Program-made: the position numbers and the translations under genes
DNA from: Mactromeris polynyma
Taxonomy: Eukaryota; Mollusca; Bivalvia; Venerida; Mactridae
Assembly: GCA_032209605.1 (NCBI GenBank)
Contig: JASFXZ010000003.1
Span: 8,434,807-8,498,806, forward strand
Direction of reading: 5' to 3'
DNA: 64,000 bases
Notes under the pieces: model-generated
Seen by the model: the letters and a program-made list of their open reading frames with translations, nothing else
Told to the model about the DNA's origin: nothing
The model's database searches: none
Shown here: one piece after another, positions 10,455-18,172 of the stretch
Layout of the letters: every line of letters starts with the position of its first letter
How positions within the stretch are numbered: the first letter of the stretch is position 1

Positions 10455-10910
10455 CTAAATACATACACTCTGACATCTCTGGCTTTAGCTCTCTAGGTTT
10501 CTGTCAGAGTTACTTCACCCTTAGCTTCTGATGTGGACCTTCCCTGGAAGCACAGGAGGGGACTCATTAGGGAACCCCATCCCTAGCTTTTTACCCATAG
10601 CTGGGGGTCTGTTCATGGGCATCAGGGCATGTACACACACCTGTGGGCCTGGCATGCCACATGTCTAGGGGCAGACCTCCTTCGAGACCCTTGTAGGTTA
10701 GCCTGAGGCCGCAAGGTACTCAGTTGACATGTGACGCCACTGGGAGGCACTACATAGGACTTGCCTGTGGAGAGGCACTCAGCTCCCTTTTTGCCTAGGC
10801 TAGCTGGGTGGTAGAAGCTGCAAGCTAAAGGTGACAAGCACGCAACACACCACACTTGACGCATCCACAAACCATAAGACACACAACTGATATACATACA
10901 CATATACATA
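10455..10910. other. GC-rich block, probably an inserted repeat of unknown class
   Basis: Composition changes abruptly from AT-rich to GC-rich at both sides. Near the left end CTCTGACA (10468-10475) and TGTCAGAG (10502-10509) form an inverted repeat. The interior is rich in GCC/GGC, CCTTGTAGG and CTTGCCTGTGGAGAGGCA. The right end runs into ATACATACACATATACATAC simple sequence. The 95-codon minus frame 10622-10909 has no recognisable domain and is cysteine-rich only because of composition. A decayed transposable element is my best guess. Confidence 0.4.
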
Positions 10911-10967
10911 CATGAAACAATTTCAATTCTGGTAGTGTAGATATATTAAAAGACAGAGGTAAGAGGT

Positions 10968-11159
10968 ATATGATTTACTTACTTACTTAATCCTCTTTGT
11001 CCATAAGAGGGACATAGGGCTCCCTCCATAGCATGCCATCTGGTTCGATCCTGTGCTATTACCTTTGCTTCGTTCCAAGATTTGGAGATGGTCCACGGTT
11101 CTTCTCCATATTATGACTGGTCTTCTTCTCCGTCTCTTTCCCTGTGGGGATATGATTTA
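10968..11159 (-). mobile_element. 5'-truncated LINE tail with 10-bp target-site duplication
   Basis: The insert body is 10978-11149, flanked by exact copies of ATATGATTTA (10968-10977 and 11150-11159). On the minus strand it encodes the C-terminal end of a non-LTR retrotransposon polyprotein: GKRRRRRPVIIWRRTVDH, then after a frame slip SWNEAKVIAQDRTRW and ALCPSYGQRG, then a stop. The WRRT...W..A...AQDR..W...LC pattern is typical of the region after the reverse transcriptase in endonuclease-type LINEs. The element ends in a short TAAG-repeat tail (ACTTACTTACTTA on the plus strand) rather than poly-A. Length, frame slip and truncation make it a dead copy; the intact duplication shows the insertion is not very old. 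Confidence 0.82.
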
Positions 11160-11166
11160 GCATGCA

Positions 11167-11180
11167 ATATATATATATAT
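11167..11180. repeat. Short AT dinucleotide repeat
   Basis: Seven AT units directly right of the LINE insertion. Confidence 0.85.
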
Positions 11181-11351
11181 CAAGTCAATACAATTATGAT
11201 ATTACAATGCTAGAAAATACATGACACAATCATCTATGAGTAAAAAGTCATAACATAAAATCGAAACTTAAATAGTTCTTATTACTAGTAACTAAATTAA
11301 CAAATAGTCATTGATTGTAACAAATAACTTTTGTATTTGCTTTTAAAACAC

Positions 11352-11624
11352 TTACAGTTTGAACTGAGCAGGTGTCAATAGGAATATCGTTCCCGATGTG
11401 TGCACTGTAGTATGAGAAAATGAATCTTTGTAATAGTTTGTCTTATACTGCGATATAACCTGGTTATTACGTAAAGATGATTTGAGACTGCAATTTTTGT
11501 TTCTTGAAAATGTTAATGACCCAGATAGATAATCCTGGGCTAGATTATGCAGAAATTTGATAACTAAAACTGAAGTCTGATATTTGCATCTATCTTGGGA
11601 TTTTAGCATCCATTTCAACTCCAT
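11352..11624 (-). pseudogene. Relic of a LINE reverse-transcriptase C-terminal region
   Basis: The minus frame from 11624 encodes a stretch with the layout found at the end of many non-LTR reverse transcriptases: LKWMLKSQDRCKYQ, IKFLHNLAQDYLSG, then QYKTNYYKDSFSHTTVHT. The family pattern is a basic start, a YKI..nL helix, then yykySFfprTi..WN.LP. In a neighbouring frame (about 11400-11355) the next residues read GNDIPIDTCSVQT, matching the WN.LP block with the Trp changed to Gly. A frame slip and loss of the Trp mark it as dead. It belongs to a different LINE group from the tail at 10978-11149. No other reverse-transcriptase blocks or flanking duplication were found. Confidence 0.55.
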
Positions 11625-11639
11625 AAATCAATCTTTAGA

Positions 11640-12000
11640 TGATGTTCTTGATGGTTTATTTAGTATTGTTCTTGCAGCCGGCTTCTGGAATTTTGTTTTC
11701 CTTTATAGACTCCATGTCTCAGATTGACAGACAAACAAACAAAATTCAACTCAGAAATTCATTTATTGAATTTGAGTACGACTGTATGTATAGCACTTGG
11801 ACGTTGACTGTTACATATTTATACATACAATAGAAAGCTATAATACATCTATTCATACTGAATCAAAACAGAAACATTAGTGACCATTTTACTTCTCTAA
11901 TGCCCATGATTAAATAAGTAGTTACTTAAAGCATTTTGACAATTTACACATTTAACTTCAGCAATACACAATCACAAATAAATAGTCATATTAACTATAT
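11640..12000. other. AT-rich non-coding stretch
   Basis: No gene or repeat supported. The 64-codon plus frame 11639-11833 looks accidental. Confidence 0.45.
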
Positions 12001-12019
12001 TTTGCTGATCAAAACCCCG

Positions 12020-12465
12020 GTGTAATTTTCAAGAACAGTTAAAGAAATATTCTTGTGCTGTTCAAGAACTTAACTTTAAGAACAGTACCTAAAGTGTACT
12101 TGAACTGTTCAAGACCTTTTTAATGAAATGTTATATGAGACAAATTTCAAGAACTCTTTGTTCCTGAAAGATTCTTGATGAAAGTTCTTGAACTTGTATT
12201 CTGTTTTGTACAAGAACTGTTTAGGTACTGTTCATGAACTACTGTTCTTAAACTGTTCCTGGAAAGTTCATGAAATTGTCTCATATAACATTTCCTACAA
12301 TGTACTTGAAATGTTCTTGAACACTTTAAGAACACTTCAAGAGTAATTCAAGAACTAGTTCTGAATCTTTTCAAGAATGCTTCTTAAACATTTTAGTACA
12401 AGAACTATTCAGGAACTACATGTATTCCTGAAATCAGTTATCGCTGTTCCAGAAATGTATTTGAA
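12020..12465. repeat. TTCnnGAA-rich foldback region
   Basis: At least a dozen matches to TTCnnGAA (mostly TTCAAGAA, TTCTTGAA, TTCATGAA, TTCCTGAA) occur in about 450 bp. Within it, arms at 12125-12148 and 12272-12294 are inverted copies differing by one base (core ATGTTATATGAGACA / TGTCTCATATAACAT), and the sequence between also pairs imperfectly, so 12125-12294 could form a long hairpin. TTCnnGAA is the core of a heat-shock element, but the same density would arise from a decayed tandem or foldback repeat. No gene is close by. The 62-codon minus frame 12147-12335 is a by-product. Confidence 0.65.
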
Positions 12466-12801
12466 AGTAACGGTAAGACATCCCATATTGGTTAAAGTAA
12501 TCTGTCCATAATGTTGGGTAATTTCCCTTATATATACATGGTAACTAAGGCCAGTGTTATTTTGTTTTTGTTTTATGGAAATTTTCTAAAAAATGAGTGC
12601 CGAGAGGAGGAAATAAAATAATAATAAAAATGAGAAAAGTGAGCATCAGGGAAGGTAGACGGAACGGGCAGCGGAAGAAATAAAAAAAAAGTTACGAATT
12701 TGAAATTTATTTTTATTTGGGTTTTGCAATATTTAGGTACAACGCTCCCTTTAAACGAAAAATATAAAAAATCTGGCCTAAACACACACAAAAATCTAAA
12801 T

Positions 12802-12999
12802 TGTATGTTAAATTTGATTTCACTGTATGTTAAATTTAATTTCACTGTATGTTAAATTTGATTTCACTGTATGTTAAATTTGATTTCACTGTATGTTAAA
12901 TTTAATTTCACTGTATGTTAAATTTGATTTCACTGTATGTTAAATTTGATTTCACTGTATGTTAAATTTGATTTCACTGTATGTTAAATTTAATTTCAC
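12802..12999. repeat. 22-bp tandem repeat, nine exact-length copies
   Basis: Unit TGTATGTTAAATTTGATTTC + AC, nine copies with no indels (198 bp). One position alternates G or A in the order G A G G A G G G A, the only difference between units. Confidence 0.95.
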
Positions 13000-13249
13000 A
13001 GCAGTTGCAAGTTATAATATTCTAGGCAGTCCTTCACTACATATTTTTTTAAATAGCGCTTTTACTGGGAAAAAATAAAGTATGTTATTATTAACTGTAT
13101 AAATTAAACGAATATTGGAATAGTCATTTTGAGGTTATTTTTTCCCAAGACAAAGCAGAGACCATACCACACATCAGTGTATATTGATACTGAGTTTATA
13201 TTTTCACTACAGTAATATAAGAGTAGCTTTACTTCTTTGTTTAATTAAA

Positions 13250-13428
13250 TACAGTAAAACCTCAATAATAAGACAACCATTGGGACTCTTGAAAACTGGT
13301 CTTAATATTAAGATGGTCTTAATATTGAGGTTGAATAAGGAGCAAAACATAGAAAATGGATTTAAAAATTGAGTTGATTTTGAGGTGGGCTTATTATCGA
13401 GGTGGTCTTTTAGTGAGATTTTACTGTA
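13250..13428. mobile_element. MITE, second family, TA-flanked
   Basis: Begins TACAGTAAAACCTCAATAAT and ends GAGATTTTACTGTA, imperfect inverted termini with TA at both ends. The interior has GGTCTTAATATTAAG and GGTCTTAATATTGAGGT motifs that also pair with one another. No coding capacity: the 62-codon plus frame 13184-13372 is incidental. It resembles the first MITE in style but not in sequence. Confidence 0.7.
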
Positions 13429-13920
13429 GTTCCAACTAGTGGAGGGATTAGCTATCCCAGACTACTTTTCATCAAATATATCTTATTTGCATGGACTTAA
13501 ATAATATACACTGGTTGTTTTGATTGTCAATACATATATATGGGTTGTAGAAGAGTGGATATTGATATTAAGACAGGTATCCAATTAGATCAGGGTTTAT
13601 ATAACTGTTTATACAGGTGTGTATTTTTTTGATCAATTTCAACATGTTTTTATTGGCCTGATGAGTTGTTTTGGTCTCTCATATTTGTTACTGGCTCATT
13701 GATTGGTCAACAGATTTGGTTTTGTCCAAACAGATTTATTAAAATTTTGGTGGGAAATCATAAGTTGTTGATGACCAGCAGGACTTACACACTTGGATAA
13801 TTGGGGATTGGACTTTTGGATATATTAATAGTGTAATTATGGACATATGGTGTATTTACAGTTAGTACATATCATTTTTTCCTTTGAATTGGTTGCTTTT
13901 GTAGATTGGTTTTATGATAG
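13429..13920. other. AT-rich non-coding stretch
   Basis: Nothing supportable seen. Confidence 0.45.
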
Positions 13921-14530
13921 TTTGTATGATGATGGTGGACATAGGCATATATTGTAGAGTTGTTTGTCATAGATTGACTGATGGTGGAAATAGGCATATA
14001 TTGTAGAGTTGTTTGTCATAGATTGACTGATAGTGGACATAGGCAATTGTTATAACTGATTGTCTTATGATGGTGGACCTTTGCATACATTGTAGTGTTG
14101 TTTTATCATAGATTGACTGAAGATGGTGGACCTTTGCATATATTGTAGTGTTGTTTTATTAATTGGTTGTCTGACGATGGTGGCCATAAGCACTTTCTTC
14201 AAATTATTGTGGAGTTGTTTTATCATAGATTGACTGAAGATGGTGGACCTTTGCATAATTATATTGTAGTATTGTTTTATTAATTGGTTGTCTGACGATG
14301 GTGGCCATAAGCACTTTCTTCAAATTCTTGTGGAGTTGTTTTATCATAGATTGACTGATGATGGTGGACATAGGCATATATTGTAGTGTTGTTTTATTAA
14401 TTGATTTCTGATGACTGTGGACAGGCAATTTCTTGTGGAGTTGTTTATCATATATTGTCAGATCTATGATGGTGGACAATGAGGCATATATTGTAGAGTT
14501 GTTTTATTATTTGATTGTCTGATGTATATA
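13920..14530. repeat. Degenerate minisatellite, about 50-bp unit with longer periods
   Basis: Phrases GATGGTGGACATAGGCATAT, TTGTAGAGTTGTTT and ATCATAGATTGACTGA recur about a dozen times with substitutions and indels. A longer sub-block with GACGATGGTGGCCATAAGCA and CTTTCTTCAAATT appears twice (near 14171 and 14293), showing a super-repeat of about 120 bp. One isolated unit is found again near 14801-14850. The minus frames 14065-14256 and 14204-14479 are by-products. Confidence 0.85.
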
Positions 14531-15320
14531 TTTTCTTGGCAAACCTGTATAGAGGATATGATTATATTATACAATTTATTATTCATTTCTTATTACAAGT
14601 CAACAATATGTTGTCCATACTCTGACTTTGTTTCTGTACTATGCGTCTTTGTTTCTTGTTGAAATGCTTTGTCTATGTTTGTAAATGTAATGTTTGCATG
14701 CTTTTCTCCTGTCTCATGTATTATCGCCATCTTCTCATTATTAAATTGTAAATGGCGATAAACTTGTAAAAGTTTATGCTAATAAATGCATACGTATATG
14801 ATGATGGTGGACATAGGCAGTGTCATAAGGAGTTGTTTTATCATTTTCGATACAAATTATATGAAGTGAAAAGCAGTCAGTAATAATTACTCACTAAAAT
14901 AGATACAAATAGGGGGAATGTAGTGCCTTTTGTTATTTGACTTTCTTATAATTGATAGTTATTAATTGCACCAGTAAAAGCTGCATTTTATGCAGAAATT
15001 GTTATATTACTTCAATTAACCCATGTAACAGCCTGAACATTTGTTGATTTACAATTACAGTCATACTCTATTGTTTTATGAATTTCTTTAAACATGGACA
15101 TGTTGTTAACAAATTGATTACCATGCTCAAACATTTTCTGTTGTTCTGAGGGTGCCTATGTATTCTATGGTTTTTGTCGTTGTCCTCGGTTCACATAGTA
15201 TTTGCATCTATGCAGTTTGTGACTTATTTTATTGCCTTGTCTGGTTTGCTCTTGTATTTGATTTTTAGGGCATAAAAATATTATGTTTCATGATTTGTTA
15301 TTAGGCTGTTTCAAATGTTA
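14531..15320. other. AT-rich non-coding stretch
   Basis: AT-rich, without a supportable gene, apart from one stray unit of the preceding minisatellite near 14801-14850. Confidence 0.45.
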
Positions 15321-15321
15321 A

Positions 15322-15591
15322 ATGGTTCATTTATCCAAATCTGTTTCCAGACCCATTGTGATGTTGTGTGATGTTTTACCCCTTGATGATGGTTACCTGT
15401 ATTTTATACCAAATACTTTTCACTTTGTTACCACGGGAACAACAGACTGCAGAATAGAAGAATCAGTGACTGTTTTACGCAACTGTGGTGAAAGTGTTTA
15501 TTTTGTTTCTATTGACAGTACACCAGAGGCTAAGGTTTCACTTCCATTTAGGCTTCAAAATGTTTACTTCTATTCAAACTCTGTTAACTAA
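15322..15591 (+). CDS. Open frame, possible exon of unknown protein
   Basis: An 89-codon frame starts at an ATG at 15322. A better reading is an exon starting after the acceptor CAAATCTGTTTCCAG at 15352, giving residues such as RPIVMLCDVLPLDDGYLYFI, TGTTDCRIEESVTVLRNCGE and SVYFVSIDSTPEAK. An AAG|GTTTCA near 15535 is a weak donor. Amino-acid use is more balanced than in translated AT-rich DNA nearby, but no domain is recognised and the frame closes in low-complexity sequence (YFYSNSVN). It could be a real exon, a decayed gene fragment or chance. Confidence 0.3.
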   Translation: MVHLSKSVSRPIVMLCDVLPLDDGYLYFIPNTFHFVTTGTTDCRIEESVTVLRNCGESVYFVSIDSTPEAKVSLPFRLQNVYFYSNSVN

Positions 15592-15594
15592 TTA

Positions 15595-16117
15595 AAGTTT
15601 CAATTAAGATAATATTAGGGAATAGTGTTTATTTTAAATTTCCATTTGAACTAATTCTGCTTTTAATAAGTTATAAATTTATAATTTCATAATTAAAAAA
15701 ATCAAATTTAACTTTGTAATAATTACTTACATTAACGATATTAGGATTATTTAAGTTTCTATCTATTGGGGCTACAGCCAGCAGTTTCATTAATCTTGAA
15801 ATCCTGTACTTTCATCTTAAATGGGCAGGTTCCAACTTTGAATATCATTAAGACTAGTATGTTAGAAAAAAAGAAACTGAAGGGAGTTGCACCCCTTGCC
15901 TCCTGAGCAAATAATGCTTTACAGCTATTTTATTTTTGCTTATCTGAAGTTCACACAATAGTTTATGCAATAGGTGTGTGTATCACTCAAATTTCTAATT
16001 TCGTTTTAGGTTTAATCTAGTTCCTAACTTATGAAATAACTACTAAATGTACAGAATAACCAAATGCCTGAAGATGTTTGCCAGTTTCTTTACTCTTGAA
16101 ATAATTAAGACTAGTAT
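15595..16117. other. AT-rich non-coding stretch
   Basis: No gene. The phrase TTAAGACTAGTAT occurs at about 15848 and again near 16105, suggesting an old local duplication. Confidence 0.4.
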
Positions 16118-16163
16118 CCAACCCTTGCCATTCCTTACTCCCAACCCTTGCCATTCCTTGCTC
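16118..16163. repeat. 23-bp direct duplication
   Basis: CCAACCCTTGCCATTCCTTA+CTC is followed directly by the same sequence with one A to G change. Confidence 0.85.
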
Positions 16164-16350
16164 CCCACTTATTTAAATTTCACTTCTATGCAATGTGCAT
16201 AATGGTTGTAGATGGTTGTTTGTTTGACATTTCGAAAGATTAGACTTGAATGTGAAAGCCTCTCAGGCAAACCCAGGCAAACCCGGTTTGTTTGGGTAGA
16301 GGTATGCAGCATCCCAGTCAAGCACAGTAATTGCTCTCCTATTCCCATTC

Positions 16351-16500
16351 ATGTTTATGCTTGCACCTACTAAGACCCTTAATGTTTTGTGGTCTGTTGC
16401 TTCCATGGAGTCTGTGGAGGGGGAGCCATTGCCTTATGTATGTGGAGTTTCCTGTAACAACTTAATAATCCCTCTCTCTAGTCTTATTGATTCCAATTGA
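16351..16500 (+). CDS. Short open frame just left of the satellite
   Basis: A 49-codon frame from ATG 16351 to TGA 16498-16500 encodes a peptide with SVASMESVEGEPLPYVCGVS in the middle. The open region extends upstream without an ATG to a TAG near 16293. The codon mix looks more protein-like than the neighbourhood, and the stop lies 6 bp before satellite homology starts. No family is recognised. It may be a fragment of a mobile element or of a gene cut by the array. Confidence 0.2.
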   Translation: MFMLAPTKTLNVLWSVASMESVEGEPLPYVCGVSCNNLIIPLSSLIDSN

Positions 16501-16506
16501 TAAGTT

Positions 16507-17344
16507 AAGCTGGACCATCTCTATAGCCAAAAGTAACCAGTCTTGCCAGGATTCAAACTTGCAAACGTGACCGCTCTTGCTGCCGGGATTCGAACTCACC
16601 TCCAATAGTCGCCCCCAAAAAGCCCTGTTTGTTCAGTGTGTTTTCTCTGTGTTGTCTTTTATGTGTTATATGAGTTGTGTCCCCTGTGTTTCATGTGTCT
16701 AATTCTTTTCTTTCTTTTGCAGTAGCCTTCCTGTCGGTGATGGGGATCGTCGTATCGGGGCATGCCGTCGCACCGCGCGCTATCGCGTTTTCCTATTCGC
16801 GAATGGCGGTAGTGTAGTAGATTGTAGAACAGTTGTAGTAGTAGATTGTAGAACAGTAGTTTTAAGATTGTAGCATGGTAGACTGTAGGTCTTGTGCTGT
16901 AGTCTTAGATTGTATTGTAGATGTATCTTATGCTAATTCATTTGTTCTTTTTTCTTCTCGCAGGCTGGTGTTGGCGTGATGGCGAAGAGTGTGCTGACGA
17001 TGATGGCGAAGAAGATGGCGAAGATGTCGAGATGGAGTGGACTTTGAGAAAAGTTGAGTATACAATTCATTCTTTAAATATGCTAAATATGTTGTATGTT
17101 CCGCGGGTCTACGAAGAGGTCATGGCTCTAGCCGGGATTCGAACGTCCAAAAGTAACCAGTCTAATTGGGCTTAAGATGTAGTATGTTCAGCGGGTCTAA
17201 GAAGAGGTCATGGCAACAGTCAACTCCTTCATTTGTGTGGTGAGATGCCCTCAACGTTCATCATCGCTTTAACCACACCTGGGTCTGCACGAGGGGAATT
17301 GCAGATAAAATGAATGCGCATACCGCCAAGCCATTCTGTCGCTC
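16507..17344. repeat. First, most diverged monomer of the array
   Basis: The edge monomer carries changes not seen elsewhere: CCAGGATTCAAAC in place of CCGGGATTCGAAC (the middle B-box-like site), CACCTCC for CACTTCC, AATTCATTTG for AATTCGTTTG, and a 1-bp deletion (ACTTTGAG for ACTTTCGAG) near 17044. The deletion fuses the 45-codon frame with the following one into an 84-codon frame (16921-17175). Edge divergence is expected where unequal exchange no longer homogenises copies. Confidence 0.9.
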
Positions 17345-17536
17345 AAGCTGGACCATCTCTATAGCCAAAAGTAACCAGTCTTGCCGGGATTCGAACTTGC
17401 AAACGTGACCGCTCTTGCTGCCGGGATTCGAACTCACTTCCAATAGTCGCCCCCAAAAAGCCCTGTTTGTTCAGTGTGTTTTCTCTGTGTTGTCTTTTAT
17501 GTGTTATATGAGTTGTGTCCCCTGTGTTTCATGTGT

Positions 17537-17560
17537 CTAATTCTTTTCTTTCTTTTGCAG
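17537..17560 (+). promoter_or_regulatory. 3' splice-like site 1 of the monomer
   Basis: CTAAT (branch-point match, A at 17540) is followed by TCTTTTCTTTCTTTTGCAG ending at 17560. Branch-to-AG distance of 20 bases and an uninterrupted pyrimidine tract fit a metazoan acceptor. Present in every monomer. Splicing itself is not shown. Confidence 0.5.
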
Positions 17561-17646
17561 TAGCCTTCCTGTCGGTGATGGGGATCGTCGTATCGGGGCA
17601 TGCCGTCGCACCGCGCGCTATCGCGTTTTCCTATTCGCGAATGGCG
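17561..17646 (+). other. CpG-dense exon-like block
   Basis: I count 14 CpG dinucleotides within about 90 bp, starting at the acceptor and ending at GCG|GTAGTG, a weak donor candidate. It contains the palindrome ATTCGCGAAT and the run CACCGCGCGC. One frame stays open from the acceptor well past the block (SLPVGDGDRRIGACRRTARY and on, stopping near 17708), but it has no ATG. Variants cluster at the CTATCGCG site: CTTTCGCG near 18459, CATTCGCG near 22653, CTATTGCG near 26831 and 36870. Confidence 0.45.
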
Positions 17647-17758
17647 GTAGTGTAGTAGATTGCAGAACAGTTGTAGTAGTAGATTGTAGAACAGTAGTTT
17701 TAAGATTGTAGCATGGTAGACTGTAGGTCTTGTGCTGTAGTCTTAGATTGTATTGTAG

Positions 17759-17896
17759 ATGTATCTTATGCTAATTCGTTTGTTCTTTTTTCTTCTCGCA
17801 GGCTGGTGTTGGCGTGATGGCGAAGAGTGTGCTGACGATGATGGCGAAGAAGATGGCGAAGATGTCGAGATGGAGTGGACTTTCGAGAAAAGTTGA
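17759..17896 (+). CDS. 45-codon frame: hydrophobic start, acidic tail
   Basis: ATG at 17759-17761 to TGA at 17894-17896. The start, MYLMLIRLFFFLLAGW, resembles a signal peptide or membrane segment. The rest is acidic (EECADDDGEEDGEDVEMEW). The frame recurs in all standard monomers. The 9- and 12-bp deletions and a triple-substitution variant near 31246 and 41276 keep it open and acidic, while the 8-bp deletion lies upstream of its ATG. Caution: the hydrophobic codons coincide with the TTCTTTTTTCTTCTC pyrimidine tract of splice-like site 2, so the resemblance may be accidental. A shifted frame here encodes 62-66 codons (MAKSVLTMMAKK...) and has no better claim. Confidence 0.22.
   Translation: MYLMLIRLFFFLLAGWCWRDGEECADDDGEEDGEDVEMEWTFEKS
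17771..17801 (+). promoter_or_regulatory. 3' splice-like site 2 of the monomer
   Basis: CTAAT at 17771-17775, then a pyrimidine tract (TTTGTTCTTTTTTCTTCTCG) and CAG ending at 17801, followed by GCTGG. Another good metazoan acceptor. The next 90 bp (17802-17891) is exon-like, open in two frames, and ends at GTTGAG, a weak donor candidate. Ninety is a multiple of three, so skipping or repeating it would preserve frame. Confidence 0.48.
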
Positions 17897-17930
17897 GTAT
17901 ACAATTCATTCTTTAAATATGCTAAATATG

Positions 17931-18052
17931 TTGTATGTTCCGCGGGTCTACGAAGAGGTCATGGCTCTAGCCGGGATTCGAACGTCCAAAAGTAACCAGT
18001 CTAATTGGGCTTAAGATGTAGTATGTTCAGCGGGTCTAAGAAGAGGTCATGG
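17931..18052. repeat. Internal direct repeats within the monomer
   Basis: TGTATGTTCCGCGGGTCTAC followed by GAAGAGGTCATGG (17931-17964) reappears with few changes at 18018-18052 (GTATGTTCAGCGGGTCTAAG, AAGAGGTCATGG). A second shared phrase, CCAAAAGTAACCAGTCT, is at 17986-18002 and 18204-18220, each time next to a GCCGGGATTCGAAC but on opposite sides of it. The monomer was therefore itself assembled by duplication and shuffling of shorter pieces. Confidence 0.8.
17970..17983 (-). promoter_or_regulatory. tRNA B-box-like site 1 of the monomer
   Basis: The minus strand reads GTTCGAATCCCGGC, matching the T-loop/B-box consensus (GGTTCGAATCC) at all but the first base. Flanking bases do not pair as a T-stem, so this is not part of an intact tRNA. 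In the copies at 25505 and 35544 a G to A change alters it. Confidence 0.5.
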
Positions 18053-18104
18053 CAACAGTCAACTCCTTCATTTGTGTGGTGAGATGCCCTCAACGTTCAT
18101 CATC

Positions 18105-18172
18105 GCTTTAACCACACCTGGGTCTGCACGAGGGGAATTGCAGATAAAATGAATGCGCATACCGCCAAGCCA
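18105..18172 (-). promoter_or_regulatory. A-box-like motifs of the monomer
   Basis: On the minus strand TGGCTTGGCGGTA (18172-18160) and GGTGTGGTTAAAGC (18118-18105) resemble tRNA A-box/D-arm sequences (TGGCnnAGTGGTTAAGGC). They lie 5' on that strand of B-box-like site 1, at a longer distance than in tRNA genes. I could fold no cloverleaf. Degenerate RNA polymerase III ancestry is an inference. Confidence 0.3.

Noticed and set aside
10622..10909. 95-codon cysteine-rich minus-strand protein
   Set aside because: It lies entirely in a GC-rich block that looks like a mobile-element fragment. Cysteines follow from TGT/TGC-rich simple sequence and no domain spacing is evident.
12573..12845. 90-codon minus-strand frame
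   Set aside because: It is Phe/Ser/Lys-rich translation of AT-rich sequence and enters the 22-bp tandem repeat.
14065..14479. Two minus-strand frames with MQRSTIFSQSM-type repeats
   Set aside because: They are translations of the degenerate ~50-bp minisatellite and shift frame with its indels.
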